Assembly: GCF_001753165.1 (NCBI RefSeq)
Contig: NZ_CP017448.1
Location: 1,692,462 to 1,756,461, forward strand
Direction of reading: 5' to 3'
From: Acidihalobacter aeolianus
GTDB taxonomy: Bacteria > Pseudomonadota > Gammaproteobacteria > DSM-5130 > Acidihalobacteraceae
DNA length: 64,000 bases
The notes beneath the pieces are model-generated. The model worked only from the letters and a program-made list of their open reading frames with translations, was not told the origin of the DNA and ran no database searches. The stretch's first letter is position 1. Every line of letters begins with the position of its first letter. The translations under genes and the position numbers were made by a program. Shown piece after piece: positions 27,615-36,106 of this stretch.

Positions 27615-28045
27615 GACGCATCACCTTCGTCTACTTGGATCGTTGAGGAGACTAGTATGTCTGGAACGATCGATTCAACCCAGCGGGGGATGGAAGTGGC
27701 ACCATAACTCGGCCCCCGTCCAGCGGATCATGAGCGTCTGTCTTCCCGTTGCCGGGGACGTCGTTGTGGGCACAGGCGTCAGGGATGCATTCGGCGCTCT
27801 CTGGCTGGCCCCGCCACAAAATGCACGTCGACACGAAGCTTAGTTTAGCAAGCATGCATGATTGAAAGACCAGACCTCGTGTCGTTAGCAATATACATGC
27901 TTGATTGCAGGACCCCATTATTCTTCCGCGGTGAGATACAAATTGGCAGAAGAATCGTGCCAATCAAGAAACGGAAGTTTGTGTGTATTGGGCTATCAAA
28001 AAATATGATTTCTTATATTTCAACTAATGGTGTAATATTGAATAC
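27615..28045. other. Intergenic region without recognisable gene
   Basis: 431 bp between divergent TetR and ArsR genes. ORFs on both strands are short, overlap each other and lack motifs. The last 80 bp are AT-rich (promoter-like for the ArsR gene) and include a degenerate copy of a sequence near 25095-25131. Confidence 0.5.
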
Positions 28046-28396
28046 ATGGATGAAGACGCTTACGTTTCTCAGAAGCTCGCAGCACTTGGCCATCCAGCTC
28101 GACTGAAGATGATCAGGCTGTTGGTGCAGGCCGGGCCTGATGGCATCGCGGCTGGGAAATTGGGCGAGGCCTGCGGCCTTGCCGCCAACGCAGTGACATT
28201 TCATCTGCAGAAATTAACCCATGCAGGGTTGATCAAGAGTCGACGCGAGGGACAGTTCATCCTGTACAGCGCCCAGTTCGACACCCTACTGGATATGACC
28301 CAGGCGCTGACCGGAGCTTGCTGTGCTGATTCCCAAGACAAATGTGGCGAACGCTGTCCCACCACGAAAGCAGCGAGCCGAGCTATCGAGTACTGA
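28046..28396 (+). CDS. ArsR-family regulator with C-terminal Cys cluster
   Basis: A 116-residue winged-helix repressor. The HTH reads ACGLAANAVTFHLQKLTHAG. Metal-sensing Cys are probably C-terminal: Cys92-Cys93 in LTGACCADS, with Cys100 and Cys104 after it, a layout seen in arsenite- or thiol-sensing ArsR proteins. The start ATG at 28046 is preceded by an AT-rich leader. It heads a plus-strand run with membrane, rhodanese and YnfA genes. Confidence 0.9.
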   Translation: MDEDAYVSQKLAALGHPARLKMIRLLVQAGPDGIAAGKLGEACGLAANAVTFHLQKLTHAGLIKSRREGQFILYSAQFDTLLDMTQALTGACCADSQDKCGERCPTTKAASRAIEY

Positions 28397-28475
28397 TTGA
28401 GAGGTGGTGTCACCGGCTTTTGGGAACCACAGACTCGCACGCCTCATGCCAGAGGCATTCACCGAGAGAGCTAAC

Positions 28476-28946
28476 ATGGAATCACCGCGCACGATGGCCT
28501 CCAGGGACTGGGGCAAAGCAATTGCCGTCGGTCTGATCAACGGGATCGCCCTGGCTGCCATCCTCATAGCGACCCTGAAAAGCGGCATTTCGCCGATGCC
28601 AGCCCCGTTGGGCCTGCTCTTCGCCGACACGCTCTTTGGCCGGCATCTCCCGGTCCCTGTCGGCATCGCGTTCCATCTGGCCTATGTCACCTTCTGGTCT
28701 GTCGTATTCATTGTGTTTTTCAGACCCAGGCTGGCGTTCTCCAGTGTGGTGCTCTTGGCCGCTGGATTGTGGATTTTCGCACTCCTCGTTTTCGTGCCAT
28801 TCGTCGGCTGGGGGTTCTTTGGCATGGCCGTCGGACCCCGCATCGCTATTGGGCTTCTGATCAATCATGCCCTGTTTGCGTTATTCCTTTGGGGCTTGAG
28901 CAAAGCCTTCTTTCGAGATGAGCGCCGTCCTGCCGAAAATGTTTGA
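28476..28946 (+). CDS. Unknown four-helix membrane protein
   Basis: A 156-residue integral membrane protein with about four helices (IAVGLINGIALAAILIA, YVTFWSVVFIVFF, VVLLAAGLWIFALLVF, LLINHALFALFLWG). It contains no cysteines and I recognise no family. The ATG at 28476 follows GAGAG; a longer ORF from 28404 is less convincing. It lies between an ArsR regulator and a rhodanese, implying a role in metal or sulfur handling. Confidence 0.7.
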   Translation: MESPRTMASRDWGKAIAVGLINGIALAAILIATLKSGISPMPAPLGLLFADTLFGRHLPVPVGIAFHLAYVTFWSVVFIVFFRPRLAFSSVVLLAAGLWIFALLVFVPFVGWGFFGMAVGPRIAIGLLINHALFALFLWGLSKAFFRDERRPAENV

Positions 28947-28966
28947 AGCCTGTTATGGAGGGTGTC

Positions 28967-29296
28967 ATGACTAAAAAGATATCGCCTGATGAACTCGCTG
29001 AGCTTATCGATAACGCCCAGAATTTTGTCTTGATTGATACGTTACCGCGTACGGCCTACGATGAAGGTCATTTGCCGGGCGCCATTAGCATCGTATCGGA
29101 TGAGATCCTGACACGGGCGCCACGTGAAGTTCCGGACCGCGGTAAGATGATTGTGGTCTATTGCGCGAGCGCGGTCTGCCAGCGTGCCGGCTTGGCGGCC
29201 GAGCGGCTGGAGTCACTGGGGTATATGAACGTCCTCCATTACGTCGATGGCAAGCGCGGCTGGCTCGACAGCGGGCGAGAGCTGGAGGCTTCCTGA
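28967..29296 (+). CDS. Rhodanese-like protein
   Basis: A 109-residue single-domain rhodanese. The domain shows [18 protein letters not shown] and the active-site loop [11 protein letters not shown], where the first Cys is the sulfur carrier, followed by [10 protein letters not shown]. It is cytoplasmic because it has no signal peptide. GGAGGGTG precedes the ATG. The YnfA gene starts 2 bp after its stop, so these are co-expressed. It probably transfers sulfane sulfur. Confidence 0.88.
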   Translation: MTKKISPDELAELIDNAQNFVLIDTLPRTAYDEGHLPGAISIVSDEILTRAPREVPDRGKMIVVYCASAVCQRAGLAAERLESLGYMNVLHYVDGKRGWLDSGRELEAS

Positions 29297-29298
29297 TA

Positions 29299-29673
29299 GT
29301 GCCTCTCGTAGAAAGTGGCGGACTCACCGTCGTTGGTTCGGCTCTGGCCTTGCTGCGCATCGTGCTCCTGTTTGTCGTCACGGCGGTGGCCGAGATCGTC
29401 GGCTGCTATCTGCCCTGGCTCGTGATCAAGCAGGGCAAGCCGCTTTGGCTGCTGTTGCCCGCGGCGGTTTCGCTGGCCGCATTCGCGTGGTTATTGACCC
29501 TGCATCCCACCGCGGCTGGGCGAACATATGCCGCGTATGGTGGCGTATATATCGCCGTGGCAATCGGCTGGCTATGGATGGTCGAAGGGATACGTCCCAG
29601 TCTGCGGGATGTTATCGGCGCTCTCGTCGCTCTCACCGGGATGGCCATTATCATGTTTGCGCCCAGGCAGTAG
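29299..29673 (+). CDS. ynfA: YnfA family membrane protein (UPF0060)
   Basis: About 124 residues, a four-helix small multidrug-resistance-like membrane protein. Family motifs are present: [34 protein letters not shown], and [12 protein letters not shown]. The proposed GTG start at 29299 follows the rhodanese stop and a GGAGG at 29284-29288; it gives an N-terminal extension of about 16 residues over the usual 108. YnfA proteins are SMR-type transporters of uncertain substrate. Confidence 0.85.
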   Translation: MPLVESGGLTVVGSALALLRIVLLFVVTAVAEIVGCYLPWLVIKQGKPLWLLLPAAVSLAAFAWLLTLHPTAAGRTYAAYGGVYIAVAIGWLWMVEGIRPSLRDVIGALVALTGMAIIMFAPRQ

Positions 29674-30290
29674 GCTCGTTTGGGTCAAATGGCAGCCTTC
29701 ATCTGTCGGTTGCATGCCGCAACTGAAGATGAAGGCTCGAACGGAATGGTCTAGATGGGCTTGTTGAATCTGAAGTATTTGCAAGACTCCGTTCAAGAAT
29801 GCGAACACGATTATCACAAGGAGTATTGAAGTATCGAAATCGAACGAGAAACCAACTACGGCACTCGGATATCAACATTGACCTCTTTGTTCGAAAACGG
29901 CGATCTCTAGACCAGTATCAACACGATCTCCGGGATACCCAGTTAATCTGATGATGTGCCTGATAGTGAATGCTAACCAGATGCCGCTGAAATTCAGCAT
30001 GCTGGCTCGCGTACCGATCGCCAGTTAGAACCATCCTGTCACAGTGTTTGTGGTTAGACCAGGCGCCGGAGGGTGTCCCGAAGGTAGCTGCCATAGAGGT
30101 CGTGGACTTTGACTTTATATTACATGCCGATACGCAGCTTCATGATCTCGCTGATGGTTGGTTGGAATAATTGGCCTTGGTGATGGCAAGATCATTGAGG
30201 AATGCCGCCGGTTCAGCATAAGATTGGATCATTCGGGCTAGTCGGATAAGCATCAACGCATACGTCAGTCCTCGGCCTTGATAGTCGGAT
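29674..30290. other. Non-coding stretch with decayed coding traces
   Basis: 617 bp between ynfA and the sigma factor, lower in GC than the island's left part. No intact gene was found. On the minus strand around 30056-30170 a short frame reads ISEIMKLRIGM, a stop, then YKVKVHDLYGSYLRD, which looks like a degraded gene. The rest holds nothing recognisable. Confidence 0.5.
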
Positions 30291-30800
30291 TTAATCGTCG
30301 AGATACTCCTGAATCATTTGACGCCCACGATGGATGCGGCTTTTAACCGCTTCTCGCGTGAGTGCAAGTTGATTTGCAATCTCTGAAATCGAGTATTCCT
30401 CGACATCTCTCAAAATGATTACTGCCCGGTATTTATCAGGAAGAGACTGAATGGCCGAGATCAAGTCATATTGTAATCCTGGATTCTCGGTATAAATAAA
30501 TACAATATTATCCGGCTCAGGCAGAGTCGTAAGTCCGCGCATGGATCGTAATAGTCTGGAACACTCCCTTCGCACAATCGAAAAAATCCATGCAGGAAAT
30601 GAAACCAGTGTCCGAAGCGTGCCTAGTCTCCGATAAATTTGCATCATGGACTCCTGCACGGCATCGTCTGGGTCCACGCTGCTCGAGCATTGGGATTTGG
30701 CGATCCTTTGCAGATCTGGACGACACGAAATCAGTAATTTCTCGACAGCTTCCTGATCGCCCATTTTGGCCGATTCAAGAAGTTCGTGGTCATGCTGCAT
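30291..30800 (-). CDS. ECF-type RNA polymerase sigma factor
   Basis: A 169-residue extracytoplasmic-function sigma factor. Region 2 reads DPDDAVQESMMQIYRRL with the -10 recognising helix following; region 4 reads YSISEIANQLALTREAVKSRIHRGR. Its ATG lies 2 bp after the Sel1 gene stop, which in turn follows doxX by 1 bp, so it is the sixth gene of the bufferin operon. In Cupriavidus the related gig operon is controlled by the ECF factor RpoQ. No anti-sigma gene is recognised nearby. Confidence 0.9.
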   Translation of the reverse strand: MQHDHELLESAKMGDQEAVEKLLISCRPDLQRIAKSQCSSSVDPDDAVQESMMQIYRRLGTLRTLVSFPAWIFSIVRRECSRLLRSMRGLTTLPEPDNIVFIYTENPGLQYDLISAIQSLPDKYRAVIILRDVEEYSISEIANQLALTREAVKSRIHRGRQMIQEYLDD

Positions 30801-30802
30801 GC

Positions 30803-31630
30803 TCAGTTACCTCTCGTATTCTTGTTTTCTTTCTTGTTGTGATAAGCAACGGTTGTTTTTTCTTTCGCAATATATTTGATGTGCCTTAATGCTGATTTCG
30901 CAGAATAATCTCCTTGCGCCGCTGATTTGTTTAGCCAGTAGTCAGCGAGGCGCATATTTTTCGAGACCCCTAATCCTCGAAAATACATGCTTCCCAGATT
31001 GTATTGGGCACGTGCATCACCCTTCGATGCGGCCAAAGAAAACCAATGTATCGCTTTATTGTAATTGCGATGAACGCCTCGGCCGAGTTCATAAGCAATA
31101 CCGAGATTGTTTTCAGCCATGATATTGGATTGTAATGCAGCTTTTCTAAACCAATAAACAACCCTGTGCGGGTCGGAGTGCACATCAATACCATTGGCAT
31201 ATGCAATAGCCATATTGACTTCTGCGATTGGGTTGCCCTGATCGGCTGAACGACGATACCAGTAGATGGCTTTTGTCGCGCTGGCGGGGAACCCAAGACC
31301 TCTTGCATAATCTCTAGCCAATCGGCACTGTGCTTTTGCGCTTCCATTTGCAGCAGACTTTCGATACCAATAGTTCGCCTGTTTCCATGACTTTTGGTTT
31401 TTGTTGCCGATTTTCGTTTGCATCGGATCAAACCAAGCGCCACGTCTATATTGGGTATTGGCAATCTCTCGAGCTGTCATTTTTTTGAGTTCGGTTAATT
31501 TTTTTGCGAATTCGCTGTGTTTTAAGCTCAATCTATCTTGGTATGCGACAGCAACCGTTTCATTGGTTATCAACGCGTAGATTGGTAACATGTTATCAGC
31601 GCTCAGATGGCAATAAGATATCGGAATCAT
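30803..31630 (-). CDS. Sel1-repeat protein
   Basis: About 275 residues, with five or six Sel1/TPR-like repeats of the type AIYWYRRSADQGNPIAEVNMAIAYANG between residues about 75 and 260. A short hydrophobic stretch near the N-terminus might be a signal peptide. The ATG at 31628-31630 starts 1 bp after the doxX stop; the longer ORF from 31711 would overlap doxX. The base composition is AT-rich compared with bufB and bufC. It lies between the DoxX and sigma genes and may relay a signal to the sigma factor. Confidence 0.8.
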   Translation of the reverse strand: MIPISYCHLSADNMLPIYALITNETVAVAYQDRLSLKHSEFAKKLTELKKMTAREIANTQYRRGAWFDPMQTKIGNKNQKSWKQANYWYRKSAANGSAKAQCRLARDYARGLGFPASATKAIYWYRRSADQGNPIAEVNMAIAYANGIDVHSDPHRVVYWFRKAALQSNIMAENNLGIAYELGRGVHRNYNKAIHWFSLAASKGDARAQYNLGSMYFRGLGVSKNMRLADYWLNKSAAQGDYSAKSALRHIKYIAKEKTTVAYHNKKENKNTRGN

Positions 31631-31631
31631 T

Positions 31632-32102
31632 TTACGCAAGTTTTGCCCCGCTACGTGTTCTACGCCACCATAGCCGAATTGCGGCGTCAAATGATAAAAT
31701 TCCGGGGCCATGTAGTAGTGTCGTCAACAACATCAATCCCCACACCTTGTGGTCGGTGAAGCCGGTCGACCACAGTGCCGGAAATGAAATCACGGCGATG
31801 ATGTTGTAGACAAACAGGAAGCCGGCCGCAAACCGCGTGAACAGACCCAATGCAAGCAATATCGGGAAGCCAAGCTCGATACCTGTCGCCATGTAGGCCG
31901 CCACATCCGGCGGCAATAGCGGAACGTGGTATACATGCTGAAACATGTACATCGTCGAATACATGCTTTGGATTTTGACCATGCCGGCCCGCCAGAATAC
32001 TTCGGCGACCCACAGCCTCAGCAGCAGGTCCGCCAGCGGGGACGCCTTGTTGAGGATCGCGGAAACGCGCGCATAAACGTCGACGGATTTATCGAGGATC
32101 AT
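31632..32102 (-). CDS. DoxX-family membrane protein (bufferin operon)
   Basis: A 156-residue four-helix membrane protein, intact copy of the doxX family. Motifs are LLRLWVAEVFWRAG, YMATGIELGFPILLALG and FTDHKVWGLMLLTT. DUF2282-DUF692-DUF2063 operons normally contain such a DoxX gene (gigT in Cupriavidus). The start overlaps the bufC end by 14 bp, so translation is coupled. The first 150 bp belong to the 495-bp direct repeat; the rest is only about 75 % similar to copy 1. The C-terminal tail RTRSGAKLA is specific to this copy. Confidence 0.88.
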   Translation of the reverse strand: MILDKSVDVYARVSAILNKASPLADLLLRLWVAEVFWRAGMVKIQSMYSTMYMFQHVYHVPLLPPDVAAYMATGIELGFPILLALGLFTRFAAGFLFVYNIIAVISFPALWSTGFTDHKVWGLMLLTTLLHGPGILSFDAAIRLWWRRTRSGAKLA

Positions 32103-32448
32103 GATCTTCTCCTGTTTGGGGCACGCATAAGACCCCGTACGCCAGCATCTGCGACAGGCTTTGCGCGAAATCGAAATCGGGATGTAACGCGAGCGTTTCA
32201 TCCAGCGCATCCGCGAGGGACGCGCCTTGGTCGACGAGAACCAGCCAGCGATAGTCGGGTTCGCCCAGCGACAGCACGAATACCTCTTCGCCTGGACGCG
32301 CCACGAGCAACGGCGCCGCTTCGAGCGTGTCGAGGTCGAGCCCTTCTGGGTGACGTTCCAGGTCGAGCGCAAACGACCAGATCTCGGCTGCGGCAAATCG
32401 CGGACTCAGCAGTCGGGCGGCCGGTATGAGGGCCAGCCCGGGGTCGAC
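31954..32448. repeat. 495-bp direct repeat, right copy
   Basis: Matches 14433-14927 with five mismatches, in the same orientation. It is internal to intact bufC and doxX. The two copies bracket 17.0 kb of resistance genes. Confidence 0.95.
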
Positions 32449-32874
32449 CGCGTCCGCCAGCACAGCCAGGTCCGGCACGCCCAGAGGCGTGACTTCCGCG
32501 GCATGGAAGCAGGTGTGCCAGGCCCATTCGAGGCGGGCGACGTCCGGAAGATAAGACAGAGCGGCAAGTTTCGGCTGCCCGGCGAGGTGGTCGGGGAATG
32601 TCTCGCCGTAGGCGCGCAGGTCGCCACTGACCGAGGGTGTCTGCCACGCATAATCCTCTGCAACGATCTCGAAAAACGCCTCACCTACCAGTGCGCACAC
32701 GGCGGGGTAGATCCCGGCAAGCGCATCTCGGCGACTGATGCGCACGTTGTTCCGATAGATCGCGATGCGGCGGGAAGCAGAGAGATTACCGTCGGCTATC
32801 TCGAGCGGCGCGGTGCATTCCGGGTCATCCAACACCGCCGCGAATGCACCTTGCAGCTCAGACAATGTCGACAT
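32089..32874 (-). CDS. bufC: BufC/HvfC-type DUF2063 protein
   Basis: About 261 residues of the DUF2063 family, the partner protein that binds the precursor and delivers it to the MNIO enzyme. N-terminal motif: LQGAFAAVLDD, then SRRIAIYRNNVRISRRDALAGIYPAV; later LEWAWHTCFHA and a C-terminal small domain with GEPDYRWL. The ATG at 32872-32874 falls inside the bufB 3' end (17-bp overlap). A 3' fragment of a second copy lies at 14568-14927. Confidence 0.88.
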   Translation of the reverse strand: MSTLSELQGAFAAVLDDPECTAPLEIADGNLSASRRIAIYRNNVRISRRDALAGIYPAVCALVGEAFFEIVAEDYAWQTPSVSGDLRAYGETFPDHLAGQPKLAALSYLPDVARLEWAWHTCFHAAEVTPLGVPDLAVLADAVDPGLALIPAARLLSPRFAAAEIWSFALDLERHPEGLDLDTLEAAPLLVARPGEEVFVLSLGEPDYRWLVLVDQGASLADALDETLALHPDFDFAQSLSQMLAYGVLCVPQTGEDHDPR

Positions 32875-33733
32875 CCTGAACCTCTCCCAGTAGCCCTTCC
32901 GCGGTTGCCGCTTCCGTCTCAAGCACCGCAAGCGGGGGCAGGGCGGCATCCCATTCGATCAGGGTAGGGCGCGGGCCGACCAGCTCCAGAGTTTCTCGAT
33001 AGAGCGCCCAAACCTCGGCGCAGACGGGTTGATCGTGCGTATCGATGCGCAGCACCGTACCGTCCTCGAATTCACGTCGCGTATGCCCGGCCAGATGGAT
33101 CTCCCGCACGCGCCGCCGGTCAAGCGCACAAATGAAATCCAGCGCTGCATAGCCGTGATTGCAGGCATTCACGTAGACGTTGTTGACGTCGAGAAGAATG
33201 CCGCAGTCGGCCGATTCGGCCACGGCGCTCACGAATTCCCACTCGCGCAGCGTCGAGGCATCGAACTCCAGATAGCTGGAGACGTTCTCCAGCAGGATCT
33301 GCCGTCCGAGCGTGTCCTGCACCCGACCGATACGCTCCGCGACATGCGCGACCGCTTCCTCGGTATAGGGCAGCGGCAGCAGGTCGTTGAAGTGCCTGCC
33401 GCCCCGTGCGTTCCAACACAGGTGTTCGGATATCAGCGCCGGTTGCACCTGATCGGCCAGCATGCGCAGCCGCCGCAGGTGTCCGTCGTCCATGGGATCC
33501 GTATTGCCCAGCCCCATGCCGACGCCATGCAGGCTTAGCGGGTAACGCTCGGCCAGCATACGCAGATTGCGCAACGGCCGGCCTCCCGGACCGAAATAGT
33601 TTTCGCTATGGGCCTCGAGCCAGGCGGCTGCAGTGCCGCCCAGCAGGATTTCCCGTTCGTATTCGGCACGTAGCCCGATCCCGGCCTGTGCCGGGATCGG
33701 AGCAACATCGCCTTGGCGGTCAGGCGCGTTCAT
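32858..33733 (-). CDS. bufB: BufB/HvfB-type MNIO (DUF692) oxidative enzyme
   Basis: A 291-residue DUF692 multinuclear non-heme iron oxidative enzyme, which converts cysteines in the bufferin precursor to thiooxazole-type heterocycles. Metal-ligand regions are visible: SENYFGPGG, LHGVGMGLG, ISEHLCWN, LENVSSYL, LLDVNNVYVNACNHG, IHLAGH, DTHDQPV and LIEWD. The ATG at 33731-33733 lies 7 bp after the precursor stop. It has no signal peptide, so modification happens in the cytoplasm before export. Confidence 0.92.
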   Translation of the reverse strand: MNAPDRQGDVAPIPAQAGIGLRAEYEREILLGGTAAAWLEAHSENYFGPGGRPLRNLRMLAERYPLSLHGVGMGLGNTDPMDDGHLRRLRMLADQVQPALISEHLCWNARGGRHFNDLLPLPYTEEAVAHVAERIGRVQDTLGRQILLENVSSYLEFDASTLREWEFVSAVAESADCGILLDVNNVYVNACNHGYAALDFICALDRRRVREIHLAGHTRREFEDGTVLRIDTHDQPVCAEVWALYRETLELVGPRPTLIEWDAALPPLAVLETEAATAEGLLGEVQDVDIV

Positions 33734-33740
33734 GCGTCGA

Positions 33741-34133
33741 TCAGGAACCGCTCTCATCAAGCAGTTTTTCGCGCTTCATTTCGAGCATTTTCTTGACCAT
33801 CTCGCGTTTCTCCGGCGACATCTCCATCAGCTTGTGGTGGAACATCTGCTCGCGTTTGAGGGCAACATCGCTGGGATGCGTTGTGCCGCCCGCGATCATG
33901 CCGCATACGCCCTGCGGCACCATGATGAAGGCGTTCGGATCGCGCGCTTTCGGATCGGTGCCGGCGCAGGAACCGGTGGCGGTTTTGCAGTCGTTGCGAT
34001 AGGCCGCATTGACGCCGAAGCACTTGACCATTTTCGGGCCAGAGGCTGCGTTGGCTGCAGTACCTGCAGCCAGGGCTGCAGAAGCGACAACGCTGGCAAG
34101 AGCGACTTTAAGTACTTTATGGTGCGATCTCAT
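33741..34133 (-). CDS. bufA: Bufferin-type precursor peptide (DUF2282) with C-terminal extension
   Basis: A 130-residue exported precursor. The Sec signal peptide is residues 1-29 ([15 protein letters not shown]). The core [14 protein letters not shown] then [13 protein letters not shown] and VPQGVCG has Cys38, Cys49, Cys56 and Cys77, matching the four-Cys bufferin pattern that is turned into copper-binding thiooxazoles. After residue 83 an unusual charged helix ([20 protein letters not shown]) continues for about 47 residues, whereas bufferins usually end near this point. GAGAGG precedes the ATG. It is the first gene of the operon. Confidence 0.9.
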   Translation of the reverse strand: MRSHHKVLKVALASVVASAALAAGTAANAASGPKMVKCFGVNAAYRNDCKTATGSCAGTDPKARDPNAFIMVPQGVCGMIAGGTTHPSDVALKREQMFHHKLMEMSPEKREMVKKMLEMKREKLLDESGS

Positions 34134-34351
34134 ATAGACCTCTCAATGAAGGATGGATAACGACAACTTCAACAGGCACTGACAATCTAGTGAATCAAGA
34201 TCGTTTTCAAGCAAGTTACCAATGCGGCGACTTACCCTTTATAGAGGCGCCAAACTGGTAAAAGGATTCACGGTATCGTAAAAAATTGGATCGAATGCCA
34301 AACATCGATCCGGAACGATATATGATCTGCCAAACAAATTAGGAGCAGCAG

Positions 34352-34644
34352 TGGCGATGTCCGGGCTGATTCGGCCTACCGCGACCAGACCCGCGAGCAC
34401 GCGCTCGCGCGGGCCGGCTACCGTAGCCACATCCATCGCAAGGGCAGCCGCAAGCGTGCCTTGTAATGAACGCGAGCAGGCCGCCAACCGTCAACGCTCG
34501 AAGATACGGGCGCAGGTCGAGCACATCTTTGCCCAGCAGGCCAATCGATTGATACGCACCATCGGCAAGGCGCGGGCTGAGGTTAAGATCGGGATGATGA
34601 ACCTGGTCTACAACATGCGACGCCTGGTGTGGCTGGCCGGATGA
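34352..34644 (+). pseudogene. IS5-family transposase 3' remnant
   Basis: Two frames join to the C-terminal end of an IS5-type transposase. The first gives DSAYRDQTREHALARAGY and HIHRKGSRKRAL, then after a shift EREQAANRQRSKIRAQVEHIF and MMNLVYNMRRLVWLAG. It has no N-terminus or inverted repeats. Its sequence differs from the IS5-family elements at 34801 and 57809. The surrounding gaps (34134-34351 and 34645-34800) hold no gene. Confidence 0.8.
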
Positions 34645-34800
34645 TGAGGGGGCATTGCAGCAGGATAGCCCTCACTCAAGGTATTCTGACTGAATGAAGT
34701 CCGGATGCAGAATCTGAACATTAACTAAAATCGTCAACCATCAGGATTTCTACAAACCCCTTTTACCCCTGAATTCAATTCGGCGTTTTTAGAGGTGCCC

Positions 34801-36106
34801 TTAACAGGCTGTTGAAAATTCCCCCGATTTAGCGGTTATCATGTTGATCAGGGTCCATTGGCGACGTGCCCCTTCGGATCTGGGGCCTGATTTTTCCCGA
34901 AAACAGCCCAAATCCCGATCTCTGGGCGCACCGATCCCTTGATGTGTGCCTTCAACATGCTGCCAGTCCCAGATTGCGCATCCGCACCAGGTTGTAGGCC
35001 GCCGCGCTGAGCACAAACTGGAAATCCAGTTTCTCGCGTCCGACAAACCGACTTTTGCGCAGACCCGCAATGGTCTTGAGCCAACCGAAGCATTCTTCGA
35101 TCCGCTTGCGGATCGTCAGGCTGGTTCGGTAACCGGGATGGCCGATGGTGCGCCCGTCGATGGCCGAGCGGCGCCCGGCCGTGTTCTGAGCCACATGCGG
35201 CGTGACGTTTCGTCCACGCATCGCCGCCACAAAGCCTTGCGTGTCATAGTTCTTGTCCGCGCCCAGCGTGATCCGGTGGCTCCCGCCGAGCGCGTCGACA
35301 AGCTCGACACCGGCCTCGCGCTCGGCCGTGCCGGTGGCCTGGCTCGTCTGCGACTCGACGATCAGGCCGTGGCGGTTTTCCATCAGCAGGTGTCCGAGGT
35401 AGCTGAGCTTGGCGGTCGTGCCTTCGCTCTTGCGATACAGCAAGGCATCCGGGTCGGTCCTGGAGACGTGCGTTTCCCGACACCGCTTCTGCCCGCGAAA
35501 GTCCACCGTGGGATTGCGCCCGCCACCGCTCGGCGGCGCGTCCTCGTCCCGGGGCCGGTAGCTCTTGTGCGAGGCCAGCGCTTCGATCAACGTGCCATCG
35601 ACGCTGAAGTGTTCGCTAGACAGCAGATCGGCCGCACGGGCCTGATCCAGCACCCGGGCGAAGAAGGTGCGGGCCACATCGCCTGCAAGCAGGCGGTCAC
35701 GGTTCTTGGTAAACGTGGAGTGGTGCCAGACCGGATCGTCCATGGAAAAGCCCACAAACCAGCGAAACAGCAGGTTGTAGTCGATCTGTTCGACCAACAG
35801 GCGTTCGCTGCGGATGGTGTAGAACGCCATCAACAGTTGCGCGCGCAGCAGCTTCTCCGGCGGGATCGAGTCACGGCCCATATGGGCATACAGCGCATCG
35901 AAGTCAGCGTCGAGTTCTTTGAGCGCTTGATCGACCATCCGCCGGATCGGGCGCAGAGGATGGTCCTTCGGCACCCGTTGCTCCGGGCTGACCGTGCTGA
36001 ACAGCCCATCCTGATGTATGTCGGCACCGCGCATCGGCCACAACCCTCACTCAACAATACAAAACCAATCTTCCGGGTTTACAGGACTTTTTCAACAGCC
36101 TGTTAA
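34801..36106 (-). mobile_element. IS5-family insertion sequence, complete
   Basis: A 1.3-kb element with perfect 18-bp inverted repeats TTAACAGGCTGTTGAAAA (34801-34818 and 36089-36106). TTAA occurs at both outer edges, so the target duplication may be these four bases. It carries one transposase. Joining the flanks without the element gives GTGCCCTTAAAATAGGGCAC, a perfect stem-loop, so it appears to have inserted into a hairpin loop. A decayed relative lies at 57809-58761. Confidence 0.9.
34952..36043 (-). CDS. IS5-family transposase
   Basis: A 363-residue DDE transposase. N-terminal DUF772-like domain (FSTVSPEQRVPKDHPLRPIR), then SSEHFSVDGTLIEA with the first catalytic Asp, ITLGADKNYDTQGF with the second, and RKRIEECFGWLKTIAG with the Glu. 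The ORF is complete with no stops. A second Met at 36034 could be the real start (MRGADIHQDGLF). All motifs needed for activity look intact. Confidence 0.93.
   Translation of the reverse strand: MWPMRGADIHQDGLFSTVSPEQRVPKDHPLRPIRRMVDQALKELDADFDALYAHMGRDSIPPEKLLRAQLLMAFYTIRSERLLVEQIDYNLLFRWFVGFSMDDPVWHHSTFTKNRDRLLAGDVARTFFARVLDQARAADLLSSEHFSVDGTLIEALASHKSYRPRDEDAPPSGGGRNPTVDFRGQKRCRETHVSRTDPDALLYRKSEGTTAKLSYLGHLLMENRHGLIVESQTSQATGTAEREAGVELVDALGGSHRITLGADKNYDTQGFVAAMRGRNVTPHVAQNTAGRRSAIDGRTIGHPGYRTSLTIRKRIEECFGWLKTIAGLRKSRFVGREKLDFQFVLSAAAYNLVRMRNLGLAAC

Noticed and set aside
31632-31711. Longer start of the Sel1 gene at 31711
   Set aside because: It would overlap the end of doxX by 80 bp in another frame; the ATG at 31628-31630 directly after the doxX stop is more likely.
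32196-32967. A 246-codon plus-strand frame opposite bufC and bufB
   Set aside because: Mirror of GC-rich coding sequence; the minus-strand families are clear.
34946-36106. A 386-codon frame antisense to the IS5-family transposase
   Set aside because: The opposite strand encodes a transposase with all catalytic motifs.
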